Assembly (NCBI GenBank): GCA_029582165.1
Contig: CM055874.1
Span: 47,491,769 to 47,555,768 of the forward strand
From: Portulaca oleracea
Lineage: Eukaryota; Streptophyta; Magnoliopsida; Caryophyllales; Portulacaceae
DNA length: 64,000 nucleotides
Direction: 5' to 3'
Positions 24,786 to 36,737 of the stretch are shown here, one piece after another (position 1 is the stretch's first letter; each line of letters begins with the position of its first letter). Under the pieces are notes generated by a model. It was not told the origin of the DNA. It ran no database searches and worked only from the letters and a program-made list of their open reading frames with translations. The position numbers and the translations under genes are program-made.

Positions 24786-26990
24786 ATCTCCCACTTGTCC
24801 CACAAGTGTTCATAATACAAAAATTCCCTTGTCACTTTAATGTATCGTATTCGGATAAGGTAAGCCAAAGCTATCGTTGTTTATCACGAATGTTTCTCGA
24901 TCTCCGAGTCAGACTTGAAAAGTAGATGATCAACTGTTGATTCATCCAGGCTTGGCCAAGCACTTTCCAGTCTAAACCCATCGAGTGGTCTGTGAGACAT
25001 ATAACCCTCAAGGAAGGCGGACAATGCCGTTTTGTTCAACTACAAATCACTACATAATCGAAAATAACCCGGACACTGCCCACTTCACCACCTTTTATGA
25101 GAAGTTTCGGACGCGCTCCAAAGTTATCATGAACCATGTATGAGATGTAAAGAACTCAGGATTTAGGAATTTCTTTGAGTTGGTGAGAATTCTTATGACA
25201 TTACAATAATTTAAAGAATTCCTAAAACCGCAGGTCAGTTTAGTAAATGTTCTCCAACATTTTACCCATGTGATTGACTCTCGACATCCAACATCCCTAT
25301 AATCATGAACGTTCGATCATCATATCAATCCCACATGCTAATTGTTTGCAATCATCATTTTCCTAACATGATGATCCAATTAGGAACTTGGTCGACATCC
25401 GACCAGGTCTAGCATTTGAGCATTTCCAATTATACCGAATAGGGCTTCATAAGAGCAGACATCATCTGCTCTTCCCATTTTAGAACAAGCTAACATTTTG
25501 GACGTTCGTTCAATTCTAAATATTAATTGTATTGAACCTTTAGAGTTTGAATAATACAACTTGTGAAACAGCGTAAACATTAGAAGCAACTTAGCCGCAT
25601 TCTCCAATGCGCTTGCAACTTATGAACTGTTCATACAAGTATATCAAATCCTACGCATTCTCTAATGCGTCTTAAAACCTATTTCCTTGACATAATCATT
25701 ATGTTAAGTTAAATTAGGCTAACATAAACATAACCATTATGCTTTCTAAACATCAGGGGTTTAAGGTGTGACATTCACGTTATTATGAACCATGCACACC
25801 TATTAATTACTCACCTCGAACAAGATTTGAGTGATGTGACTTCCAAGAGACAATCATGTGCGAACTTGTCCTGCGCCCTAGTCTACTTAGCTCAAGTAAT
25901 GGCCCCTGAAAAGAAAACCAAGCTTTCGCTGCGCAACACTAGGCGCTAAGTTCTCTGATGAACTCCTTCATCCACACGGTCACCAAGGTAAGTTTCCAAT
26001 CAAGCCGAGATGTACTTATACTTAAAATCAGATGCCTTAGGAGGTGTCTACTTGGAACTCTTCAAATTTACAACCTCTTCAAATGGACGTGACCAGACTG
26101 ATTCCGGTAACCATCACTGTCTGTTATCTGTGATGTATCGGTGTAACTCTTTACACACTTTACACATTTTTCATTTGTCCTTTCCATAAAACCAAAGACA
26201 TCTATTTAGTTATATTACGCTCTTGAGTATGATAAGTACTTTAGTATAATGTTTCAATCAAATTAAAACTTGACCTTACAGACTCAAGACAATTTGCTTT
26301 CGACGGCTCAATACTCATAATGACATTCATGACTGATCCTATTGCCGGAGAATAGATCAGATTTCACATCCACTCTTGCGATTCGGATGTCAACTACATC
26401 CTTCCATACCAAGTGATGTAATGATGCCATTATGGATCAAATCTACTTCTTGGAGTTCTGCTAAACGATTTAAGCGACTTATATATCATTATAAATTGTT
26501 TAATTCAAAAAATTAAACACATCAATATATCTTTATAGATCTTAACTCCAAGATTGTATTAACCACCATCGAGGTCCTTTCAAATATTAAAATTTTTATA
26601 CCTTCAGCCTTAGAACATTAAGCCAGGAAGGCCATTTTTCAACTTTGAGTATGTCACCACATACTGGACCAGACATGACCACCATGCTCCCACTGAATTT
26701 CTTGCAACTCCAAGAAAATCTGGATTCTTTATAAAATCAAACTTTTTGATCACTTGATCAACCATTGATCTTTAACTCCATGCCTATGCTGACGATCACA
26801 ACTGATCGTTCTCAGCTTGTTGACCTTCCCAACAATTTTGGGAACCTCAAAACTTCAGGGACATGTCTTATACACTCCCGGTTTCAGGAACTAAATCCAC
26901 GAAAGAAAGTTTAAATGTCCTTTTACCAAAAGTCGTAGTCATACTATGTGGTTATGGCTAGGAGTATCCTAATGGACTACATTGAAAAAG
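24786..26990 (-). mobile_element. Non-coding internal remnant of an LTR retrotransposon
   Basis: About 2.2 kb of AT-rich sequence next to the polypurine tract. No protease, integrase or reverse transcriptase motif was seen on either strand. It resembles in style the internal remnant at 50252-52300. It is probably a long 3' non-coding region of a degenerate element. Confidence 0.4.
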
Positions 26991-27019
26991 TGTTAAAGAC
27001 ATTTAGCTTTTTTTAATGT

Positions 27020-27900
27020 GACATATATTTGAACTCCTATGATCCCAACATATGTTTAAAGAAGAACATCGATTCTAATGTGTCTCAATCCGAGTATTCT
27101 AGAATTATAGGAAGTGTAATGTTTTTGGTGAACTTTACTTGTCATGTTATTGCTTATGTTGAGAGTAGATTGAGTTATTATTTTCACAACCCTATTCAAG
27201 AACATTGGAATACACTTCATTGTTTGATTAAGTACCTTAGAGGTACAATTAGTGTGTCTCAATCTAAATATTCTAAAATTATAGGAAATGTAATGATTTT
27301 GATGAAATTTGCTCGTCCTAATATTGCTTATGTTATGAATAGATTGAGTCGTTATACTCACAATTATAGTCAAGAACATTTAATGCACTTCATTGTTTGC
27401 TTAAGTATCTTAGAGGTACAATTGATTTGTGTTTTCATTTTAACAAGCTTCATGTTGTTGTAGAAGGATATTATGATGCAAATTGTGTTTCTAATAATTG
27501 TGAAGTTAGTTGTGTAAGTGGTTATGTGTTACTTTAGGTGGATGGGCTATATCATGGAAGTTGCGAAACAGACTTGCATAGCCCGTTCTACAATGAAATC
27601 CAAATTTATTGCTCTTGAGTTGGTAGGTCAAGAAGCAGAATGGTTCAGAGGTCTGTCAGCACACGTGCCATTATGGGAAAATCAAAAGAAACCTATCTCT
27701 ATGCGCTGTAGCTGTTGACAACAATTAGGGTGGCACATAAAAGTGTCCACAACAAAAATAGGTGGCATATTCGAGTTAGTCATAGTACAATGAGACTGTT
27801 GATGAAACATGGTGTTATATCCTTGCAGTATGTGAGATCCAAGAAGAATTTGACAGATCCTCCCACTAAAGCATTGACCAGTGATATGGGTATATACTGA
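27020..27900 (+). pseudogene. Copia reverse transcriptase / RNase H remnant
   Basis: Degenerate Ty1/copia pol fragment on the plus strand. Seen: the end of the RT domain (SEYSRIIGSVMFL, then SRLSYYFHNPIQEHW and LIKYLRGT), followed after a frame change by the RNase H part (QTCIARSTMKSKFIALE, QEAEWFRGL) and the terminal block HGVISLQYVRSKKNLTDPPTKAL. The RT-end block is present twice in tandem (27080-27250 and 27257-27420), which no intact element has. Stops and frameshifts make it inactive. Its orientation is opposite to the LTR at 23890, so it is a different element. Confidence 0.8.
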
Positions 27901-28124
27901 ATTAATATTTGGAGCATTTTGATAGTAAAATTTGGGATTAATATGGTTAATTGATCTTTTTATGTCCTTATTGTATTATCTTACTTGAGTTTTCAGTGTT
28001 ATGTTTGATTTGTGTAGATAAGTGATTTACAACCCAAATATCACTTATATTCCTTGATTCATCATTGAATGTCATCCTGATAATATATTATAAACTCAAT
28101 TCCGAGTTGAGATGGAGTTACGAG

Positions 28125-29053
28125 CAGGCCCGTTCCTGGTAATTTTGGGGCCCCCGGGCGATATAGACACCAATTTATAGATTTGTAGTTCTGTACCCAG
28201 AGAGTCAGAGACTAGAGCCCAGAAGAAGTGGCCAGTGGGTACAAAATCCAACAGAAAACAAGTAAACAACCCACCAAAAATCCAACAGAAAATAATTTTC
28301 AGAATAGCAAATTTTGAGGTTAGCATAGCTGTAGAAAGCCAGCATTGCCGAGCAATACTAACAGGTTCATCACAGAAGGGTTGTTGCTTGGGACCACCGT
28401 GATTGTCAATCGCCGCACAGGCACAACTTGCAACCGCAGTCCACCGCCACAATACACCGACAACCGATAGTCTGCCCAGTTCAGTCAGACAATCACCACA
28501 ATCAAATTGAGAAAAAGATTGAATCTTTGAGCGATTAGGGTTCTTAGGGTTTAGAGAGAATTGAAATTGCTTAATATAACATGAAAACATTACCGTTGCC
28601 AATTGATTTGAGATGCCATGACTGAGGGTGATGGAGAGGAAGACGAAATCGAAGGGACCGCTTGACCGAGGGGAGCGAAAGACCGTCGGACCGAGGGAGG
28701 GGAGCGAAAGACCGTCGGACTGAGTCACTGAAGAGTGAAGAACCTCGGTCGTCGAGAGGAAGACGATGAAGGGACGTTCATTAGGACCGAGGGTGGGATT
28801 GTGGGAACTGGGAAAGTTGGAGTTTGAGCAATTGAGTTGCCAGTTGGGATTTGGGGCCCTTAACTCCTTAAGGCCTCCGTGTTTTTTTTTATAGTTTGGG
28901 CCTTGTAAGCTGTAGTATATGGGCCTATTAATAACTTATCATTCTGCCACATGCTATTATTTGAGTTGGGGCCCTAAACTGTTAACAAAAAAACTTTTAA
29001 GCCCGTGGGCCCTGGGCGGTCGCCCCTTGGGCCTACCCCCAGGGCCGGGCCTG
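28125..29053. mobile_element. Non-autonomous hAT element
   Basis: A 929-bp element with GC-rich terminal inverted repeats (start caggcccgttcctgg, end cccagggccgggcctg) and target duplication gttacgag / gttacaag (28117-28124, 29054-29061), 7 of 8 bases equal. CAG...CTG ends with an 8-bp duplication fit hAT (Ac/Ds) elements. No transposase is encoded. A short tandem repeat (ggggagcgaaagaccgtcgg) occurs at 28670-28720. Confidence 0.85.
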
Positions 29054-31107
29054 GTTACAAGCCCGGTAGTAGAAAGTGCGTAAAAATTGAAAACTGAATA
29101 TATATATCCACTATTTGCTCACCATTTTTCCTCTCATATGCTATGAATTTCCCAATTGTTGCACCAATGAAAAGTAGATTCCTAAAGCTTTCTAAAGACT
29201 CAAGTACCAAGTCAATTGGACGTCGGAAGAAGAAGATATGACTGAAACGAAATGACCTAGAAATTTCTAAAGTTGTGGTCCGTAACCCCCTCCAAAAAAC
29301 CCAGTTTCTCAGAAATCACCGACATGGCCCATGCTGAGTTTAGCACGGACCGTGTCAGGCCTATCTTTCCAAAATCTTTCATTTTCTCCCTTCAATGGCT
29401 ATAATAATTGTTATTGGTTCCCAAGTTTGTCTATGAAGAACGGATCTTGCTATCATCATCGACACCTTCCATACCACCCACATTGATGGAGGTCCAACCC
29501 TGACTAAGTTGGGGGGTCAAGGAGGTCAGTTGATGCATGAAGGAAGTTAGCTTATGAGTCCCCAAGGTTAGCTGAACATCCTAACAAGCAAATCCAACCT
29601 TTAAGGTTTAGCCTGATCAGTCCTTGCTAAGGAACTTGACAATTGCACTGTCAACCTCCAAAACAAACTAGAAGGGTTTGTCTATCAGATTACATGAGTT
29701 TTGGAAGACTTTTGATAGGACTTTCCTCTAGTATGTAGCACTACAACCTGCTTGGGAAAGTCGTCCAGTATCCTTAGAATTTTCCAGCCAACGAGGACCT
29801 GTCAATGTGAGCGACAACTCGCTTCCTATTGGCTGGCTGAAAAGAAGGTTCTATGACCAACTTTTATGAGCAACTGTGCAATAAGCTGTTAGCCTAGCAT
29901 GTCAAATCGAAATAATGCTATGTATTTGACCGATTGTAAATTTTCCTAACCGGGAATTTTTCAGGGTCTCCAGTTTGGCGACTCCATTGAGGACTTAAAC
30001 TTAAAAAGACGGTAAAACGTGAAAATATAATATTTTTCTGTTAAATTGTAAAAGGGAGAAATTCATTTATTTCTTATTTTTATTATTTAGCATAATGCCT
30101 ACCAGCCTCCTCTTGGACCTTATGGTAAGGGTGCACAAAAGAAATGGTTTAGGTTTTTAACCTAATTTTACCCCTTGAGAGTGGGTAATCACTACTTATG
30201 GGATACATTTACATCACCAAAAATTTGATCTCTCTTTTCCGAGGTAATACTCTTAAACTTCCTCAAAAGTCAATGAGAAACACCCTTAACACTCTCCTTA
30301 TACATTCTGTATAAGGAAAGTGCACGAAGGGCGATGTACATGTGGTACCAATCTTTCATCCAACCTATTAACCATCGAACTTAGAATATTGGTTAGGTTA
30401 TCCTTCATTTGTGTGCTATGTGAATTTCATGTATAATTTGTAATTAAATCGAATCAGTGCAAGCTTAATTAGTGTTGGATGTTGCTCTAGCCCGCGTAGA
30501 GTCACGCCAAACAGGCCCAAAATTAGGGCCCAGAATGAGTCTAGGTTGACCGAACTTGCGCCTGGCCTAATCTATGATCTTCTTTTAGCCCAACCAATCG
30601 ACCCTCACAGAAGCTGAAGGTCGGCCAGCCTACAGGCGTAGTTAAGCCTACTGCTTTTGTTTTGGGTTGGTCGGCTTTGTTTTCTAGTCCATTTTCTGTT
30701 GACTCTATTCAACACTTTATTTCAACACTTTATGATATCCATATGTCCGAATGTTTGTATATTTGACCCGGATCCGAGTTCAAAAGGCTAAAACCAACGT
30801 GACTCGATCCAGGTAGGGACCCACTGGATATTTTCTTATTGTAACATTATGATAGGCCCATATAGACTTAGGTCATGAAAACTTAAAAAGTGGGTGAGTC
30901 TATTTCGGGTCAACATATATACATCGTTGTCCATGTTCTTGGTGTCCCATGAAGGTCCGCTAAGTCATACATGCAGCGAGTAATATACTGTTGAGATCAG
31001 TTTTTAAAATTGCAATTTCTTTTAAAGCAGGATAGGAGACTCCAACCGAACCCGAGTCAGAGACTCAGAGATCATGGAACAGGGAGGTTGATTTGTAATG
31101 AGAACTA
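29054..31107. mobile_element. Degenerate LTR-retrotransposon-like DNA
   Basis: No protein domain could be recognised. The tract 29260-29365 has palindromic motifs of the type agcacggaccgtgt also seen in the LTRs at 23890 and 49451. Bases 29480-29960 and 30480-30900 read like LTR or leader sequence, but ends and target duplications were not found. Confidence 0.35.
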
Positions 31108-31115
31108 CATCCCAC

Positions 31116-32465
31116 TAGAGCAGGGAAAAACTGACTCGACACGGTTACCGACCTGAACCGAACACAATATTAAGCGGGTTTAGGTAGAAATTTTCAACCT
31201 GTTTAATTAAATGACTTGACACGTTAAACCCGTTTAATTAAATGGGTTAGGTTCAGATCAAGATTTTCGACACGAAAAAACACCTACTTAACCCATTTAA
31301 TTAGGCTTATTAAATGAGTCAAGTCATTTGCTCAATAATTGTTACCCAATTAATACCGTTTATCCATAAACTTAGGTGAAAGATACAATTGATACTCTTT
31401 GAAATATACATAAAACTTATAATTTTAACTTATATTTATCTTTGACTATGAATTAAAAGGCATCTCCTTATATATAACTCGAATTATATTATCACGCAAA
31501 TTGTTAAGTATGATATGTCATTATTTCGATCTCACAATGAGTTTGTTGGAGAGTTTCAAGGCGGGAGCCCACTTCAACCAAGGCTCATGATACACAAGTT
31601 AAGTGAGGTTCCATCTTAAAACCAATTGGTGTTAAGAGGAGTAGCCCACTTGACTTATATACCATGTCTTTTCTCTTTACTTTTCCGATGTGGGACATTG
31701 TTACTCATGGGTGAATTCCAACAATCTCCCCCTTCACACATGAGTCTTTCCCCCTTGATAGGAAGCCTCTTTTTGCCAAGGTTTCAAGTCACCATCAGGA
31801 GTCCATCATAGCCGCACCTACTCTACATAGCCGCACCCTACTCCACCTGAGTCTCATGCCACCACTTGCCTCAGGAATCCCAGCCGCACCTTACTCCACA
31901 GAGCCACACCCTACTCCTCTCGAGTCTTACGCCACCACTCTGCGCATTCAGGAGACCTAGCTGCGCATGCGCCATGGTCCCTGCTCCTATCCATGGTGAT
32001 CTTCCCGCACCTTGTACCCAACCGAACGAACCATCGGCTCTGATACCACTTGTTGGAGAGATCCAAGGCGAGAGGCCACTTCAACTAAGGCCCATGGTAC
32101 ACAACTTAAGTGAGGTTCCATCTTAAAACCAATTGGTGTTAAGAGGAGTAATCCACTTGACTTATATACAATGTCCTTTCACTTTACTTTTTCGATGTGG
32201 GACATTTTTACTCATGGGTGAATCCCAACAGAGTTGTTTTGTATAAATGAGTTAATGGTTAAATGGATAAATTGGTAACGTTATTCTAAGACGTTTACTT
32301 AAATGGGTAAACATGTCAAAATAAGGTCAACCCGTTTAAAATTTAAACGATAAACGGTTTCAATTTCCAACCTATTTAATAAATGGGTTAGGTTCAAGTT
32401 GAAAGATTTTGAACCCGTTTAACTTTGACGCGACCCGACTCGACCTGACCTATTAGCCAGTTCTA
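31116..32465. mobile_element. hAT-like element hosting a nested TRIM
   Basis: The outer element begins tagagcaggg and ends ccagttcta, with a perfect 8-bp duplication catcccac on both sides (31108-31115, 32466-32473). Its arms hold degenerate cgacacggttaccgacctg / gacccgactcgacctgacc units and cccgtttaattaaatggg repeats. A 687-bp TRIM is inserted at 31544-32230, so without it the element is about 660 bp. Confidence 0.85.
31544..32230 (-). mobile_element. TRIM retrotransposon with two 180-bp LTRs
   Basis: Two direct terminal repeats, 31544-31723 and 32051-32230, each 180 bp, start TGTTGG and end CCAACA. A perfect 5-bp duplication gagtt flanks the element. Next to the right LTR lies ggctctgatacca (32036-32048), the complement of the initiator tRNA-Met primer site (TGGTATCAGAGCC), so the element reads on the minus strand. 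A polypurine tract (GAAGGGGGAGAT on the minus strand) abuts the left LTR. The 327-bp interior has no coding capacity. This is a complete terminal-repeat retrotransposon in miniature. Confidence 0.93.
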
Positions 32466-33149
32466 CATCCCACCATCTCTTCCACTCAAAGCTCACCGAA
32501 GTTTAAAAGATGTCATGACTGGGGACACGAATCAGACCCCATACCAAAGGAGACATAATAACCAAACATATGAGCGAGCTTATTGCTCTTATGAAAGGCC
32601 TCTTGAAATAATTAGCTTGTGATCAAGAGGCTCAACATGAAGAACGACTTTAAGAACAAGAAGTCAAGCAAGAAAAAAGGTTCGAACAACACAGATGGTG
32701 ATGGATGGCATGCTATAAGCTATCAAAAAATTCAATAAGAAAGTGGGCCTTGCCAAAGAGGAAGAAGGAGAATAGGATAGGCTTGAAGCCTCTTCACAAG
32801 TCAAAAAGTTCACTAAACAACAAAAAGGCAAAGAAAAGCAACATGAAGAACCTCTAGTCGAGGATGTAAGTTTTAGAGATGATGAAGAAGATCATGATGT
32901 GAAAGACAACAGAGGTTGAAAGTTAAGAGAGCCTAAGAAATTGTTTGAAACCTCAAAAGGAGGAGCTTTTAGTAAAGAAGGGTGGCAAGGTGAAGAGGAG
33001 GGATGAAGCCCACTTACTCCTTTAGAAGTAGCCATACAACTGTCATTGTGGAGAAGTTCCTAGAGCTAGGAAGCAAAAAGAGCCTATGGACAATGAAGAA
33101 GAATGCTACAAGTAAGAGCATGAGGTCAAACCAAGAAAGACTCCTCAAA
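32466..33149 (+). mobile_element. Retrotransposon gag remnant, 5' part
   Basis: Purine-rich, formerly coding-like sequence (gaagaaggag, aagaaaagcaacatgaag) with many stops. It continues on the other side of the hAT-like insertion, where FDLPDKKFKPFENPTNHVKE at about 34070 resembles the start of a gypsy-type gag domain. Highly degenerate. Confidence 0.4.
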
Positions 33150-34056
33150 TAGGGGTGTGCACTGGTCCAAACCCGGACCGGACTGGACCGAATTAGCTCG
33201 ACCCGGAGACCGAAATTTCGCTAAATCATAGACCGAGACCGGCCCGGTTTCACCTCAGACCCGGACCGGACCGAGAAAATGGATGACCCGACCCAACCCG
33301 GACCGATTGGACCATTTTCTTCATGTGTCAAAATTATTTTCAATTACAACAGTCGAATTCTTAACTAGCTAGTAGCTACCACCTTGATTAGGAATTAGTG
33401 TTTAATTATACTCCGCAATACTAGACCCAATAATTAGTTTACTGATAGAAATTTCATAAAGCATTAGTAACAAATTAATAGTAATAGACTATTTTTTAAT
33501 AAAAAAAATTTGGCGGCGTTGAATATTAATTTGCTTACACTTCAACTTATGGGACTAGCTAACGTCTTTTATAATTAGTCACCTTGATTAGGAATATCAT
33601 TTCCATAAATTGAAATTTAGAAAATAAATAGAAATAATATCACGAGTGTTTTATGTTTACTAGTAGATAGTAGTCACTTATAATTAGGAATTTTGTGTTT
33701 TTGAAAGGATCTTATGAGTTAATTCAAAGACAACTAGGCAATAATAATTATGCTTAAATATGGTGAGTGTATAATTTGAAAAATATAAAAAATAATTATA
33801 TTTATGGACAAAATATCTATTGGATTTGATTTTAATTAAATTATATATATGTAGAAAAGTATAAATCGGGTTAACCGGTCCAACCCGATTTTTAAGAGTT
33901 TTGACCGGGACCGTCCCGGAAACCCGAAATTATAAAATTTATGGACCAGAGACCGGACCGAACATAACCAGGTTGGTCCGGGCCATGTCCGGTCCGGTCC
34001 GGTCCGGTCCAAGTCACGGGTTTTTTCCGGTCCGGACCGGAATATGCACACCCCTA
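33150..34056. mobile_element. hAT-like non-autonomous element with CCGGTCC-rich ends
   Basis: A 907-bp element with terminal inverted repeats taggggtgtgca / tgcacaccccta and a perfect 8-bp duplication tcctcaaa on both sides (33142-33149, 34057-34064). Subterminal regions are dense in ggaccgg/ccggtcc units, including (ggtcc)n at 33986-34010. The AT-rich core has no coding capacity. It splits a gag remnant. Confidence 0.9.
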
Positions 34057-36737
34057 TCCTCAAAAGATAAATTTGATCTTCCCGATAAAAAATTCAAGCC
34101 TTTCGAGAACCCTACAAACCACGTGAAGGAGTTCATGAGTCTCATGCCTCTATGGAGAATTCTATCGCATTGTAAAATTTCAAGCCAAACCGATGAAATT
34201 GAATTTCGCTCTAAAGTTTCAGTCATATTTAATAGAAAAAAATGTTGATATAAATGGCGATATATGTTATAAGTGAAAATATTTGGAGCTCAAAATTCAT
34301 GTTTGAGTTTTTTTTAGTCAATTCTATCATATTGTAAAGTTTGAATTTTGCTCTTAAATTTCATGCATATTTAACAACAAAAGATGTCGACAAAGTGGCG
34401 ACATATGTTACAAATGAAAATATTTGGAGCGCAAATCTAACACCTTGGAAATTCAATTATAAATTCAATTATAAATTTAAGGGTCAAAGTCTAACGTTGA
34501 CTAACATTAGCAGCGGAAGACTCAATTTTTCACTCTTAGTTGGACGTTACTGCAGTATCCCCGAAAGAATACAAGTCAAGAAAGAAAAAACTAAGAACTA
34601 ATCATTTTTTTTTCTTTGCTTCAACTTAACAAACGAAAGAAACTTCGAATTTTAGAGACAACATAACCAACATTAATTAGCACAAGTCTAAACATAACTA
34701 AATTTTTATCCTCAACTTCTAATTTCGATGTCCTCACTCATAGAACCCGTTCCCATCACATAATTCTTCACCTGAAAACAAAAACATTTAACAAAGTGAG
34801 GATGACTCAATAATGTCTACTCCTAACCGTCAAAATAGGTTAAAATTCATTTCAATTCATTTAGGGGGAGAAGTGAACAAGTCAAATGATTTCACAAACT
34901 TATTTTTCCCAACCAACATACCCATCTTTCACAAATTTATTAAGCGAACGGAACTTGCTTATTTGCCCCTCGAAATCCAAGACTTCGCATATAATCATAT
35001 CTCAATATCATCATAGTCACAATCTCAATCTCAATCTCAATCGCATTCTCAATCACAATCTCAATCACACGGATGACCATCCATTTCACACACGTGCAAA
35101 CACTTAACCCCGGAGAAGTAGCACTTATCAAGCATCCTTGATCTCTTGACAACTCCCCTGCAAGATGCCGCAAACATAGTCTCTAGGGACATTGTCTGAA
35201 CCTGTATTTACGTCTCATTTGAATTATTAGTCAAGTTTAATACTTTCACACTTTTCCAGGTCTCAATCAACTAATCTCAATTTCCAAAACCATTGCAAAA
35301 TCAAGTATAAAGGTTTGTCCGCATTTAACCAACTAAAAGAACATAATTCAACATCCAAAATTGATTTAAAATCAATAAAAACATGAAAAGGTGCATACTG
35401 GTGGAGATTAGGACATAGACATTACCTAGAGGTCCTCACTTCACTTCAACAAATACATACTTGAGCTCACTAACGAATTGTCTAACCCGAACCTAAATTC
35501 TAAAATTAATACGACCTCACGGAGCTAGTATGCAATCTTCCACCTTACCCAAACCCTAGAACATTTAATAGTTCCCAATACTCCCCCTCAAAATCACATA
35601 ATCGTCTCAGAAGAAATTACTTTTACATAAAATAAACCTATTTATTAATTAAAAAAAAGGAAATTGTACAAATTACTGTGCCTTTGTTGAAAAGGTTATA
35701 ACTCGACTTCTTGACTTCCGATGGACTTGATTCTTAACTTTCAGAAAACCTTAGTGAGTCTATGTACTACAACTTTCATGTTGATCGTAAAACCTAAAAC
35801 ACACTCCAAAGGGTCTAAAAATAGCACACAACAGATAGATCCAACTTTCGACACATTTCTGTTTAATGATCTATAACTCGGGCTATACACCTCAAACACT
35901 CGAATAGTAAAAGTTAACTCATGAAGGAACATCTAGACAAAAACTTCCAATTAAACCAACTCCACAATTAATGGTATTTCTTGAAGTGCCCTTAGCGAAC
36001 TGTCCAAAGACTCGATTTGATTTATCTTGTATTATCAAACTCTAATTCTAACCAAATCCATCCAAGGCCCCAACTTTGACATCCCTACCCTTAACTAAGA
36101 GTTTAACACATCTTCTTGATTTTACGAAACCTCCATGGCCAACTGTGGACCAAGAATTTAGCACAATCTCTCAATTCAATCACACTAATTCCAACCAACA
36201 CAAACCCTAGCTAGTACTCATAACCCACAATCACTCTACAAGACTAATTCTTTAACACCAAAAATTTCATGCCATGACCTTTTAGAACAGTAAGAGTTTA
36301 GAAAAGAAGGACTATTAAAACAAGGGGGAAGAACAACCTTTACTTTACTTTGGTGCCCAACTAACTTTGCTAACATACTCATATGAATAACACCAAACCT
36401 ACACTCAAATCATGCATCTGACCTGAGCAATCACCCTAAACCATAACCCTCACGTTTAACCACAATAATAACTTCAAAACAAAAGATTTAAAACATCATC
36501 ATAATGGAATAGTTAATGGTAGTAATAAAAGAAAAGAAAACATATATGAACAAGAGTTAAGGCTTCGAATAGTTAACGGTACAACTGTTGTGGTGCGGTT
36601 CTTAGCGATCGACGGCTCTCCGGCAGTGATGACGGTTGTCCGGCGAAGGTAGCGACAGCAACAGTGAGCAGCAGTTACGTTGAGGGATGAGAGAGGGAGG
36701 ATTGTGATAGCATTAGGGTTTAGGCTAGGCTAGTAGT
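34057..36737. mobile_element. Degenerate retrotransposon sequence
   Basis: Begins with the second half of the gag remnant (to about 34250). A 115-bp block (aaaatatttggagc..., 34160-34280) is repeated at 34325-34440. Bases 35010-35070 are an atctca minisatellite. Bases 34600-36700 read like an LTR or untranslated region, but no ends, primer site or protein domains were recognised. Confidence 0.35.

Noticed and set aside
29739..29760. CACTACAACC as the missing left end of the CACTA element at 39422
   Set aside because: No gcgaccgttaa subterminal repeats follow it, and unrelated elements with their own target duplications lie between.
31866..32126. 86-codon frame spanning the TRIM interior
   Set aside because: It crosses the primer site and LTR of a complete TRIM, which by definition is non-coding.
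33836..34248. Open frames across the hAT-like right end
   Set aside because: They translate ccggtcc repeats and run from the transposon into a decayed gag remnant; not a gene.
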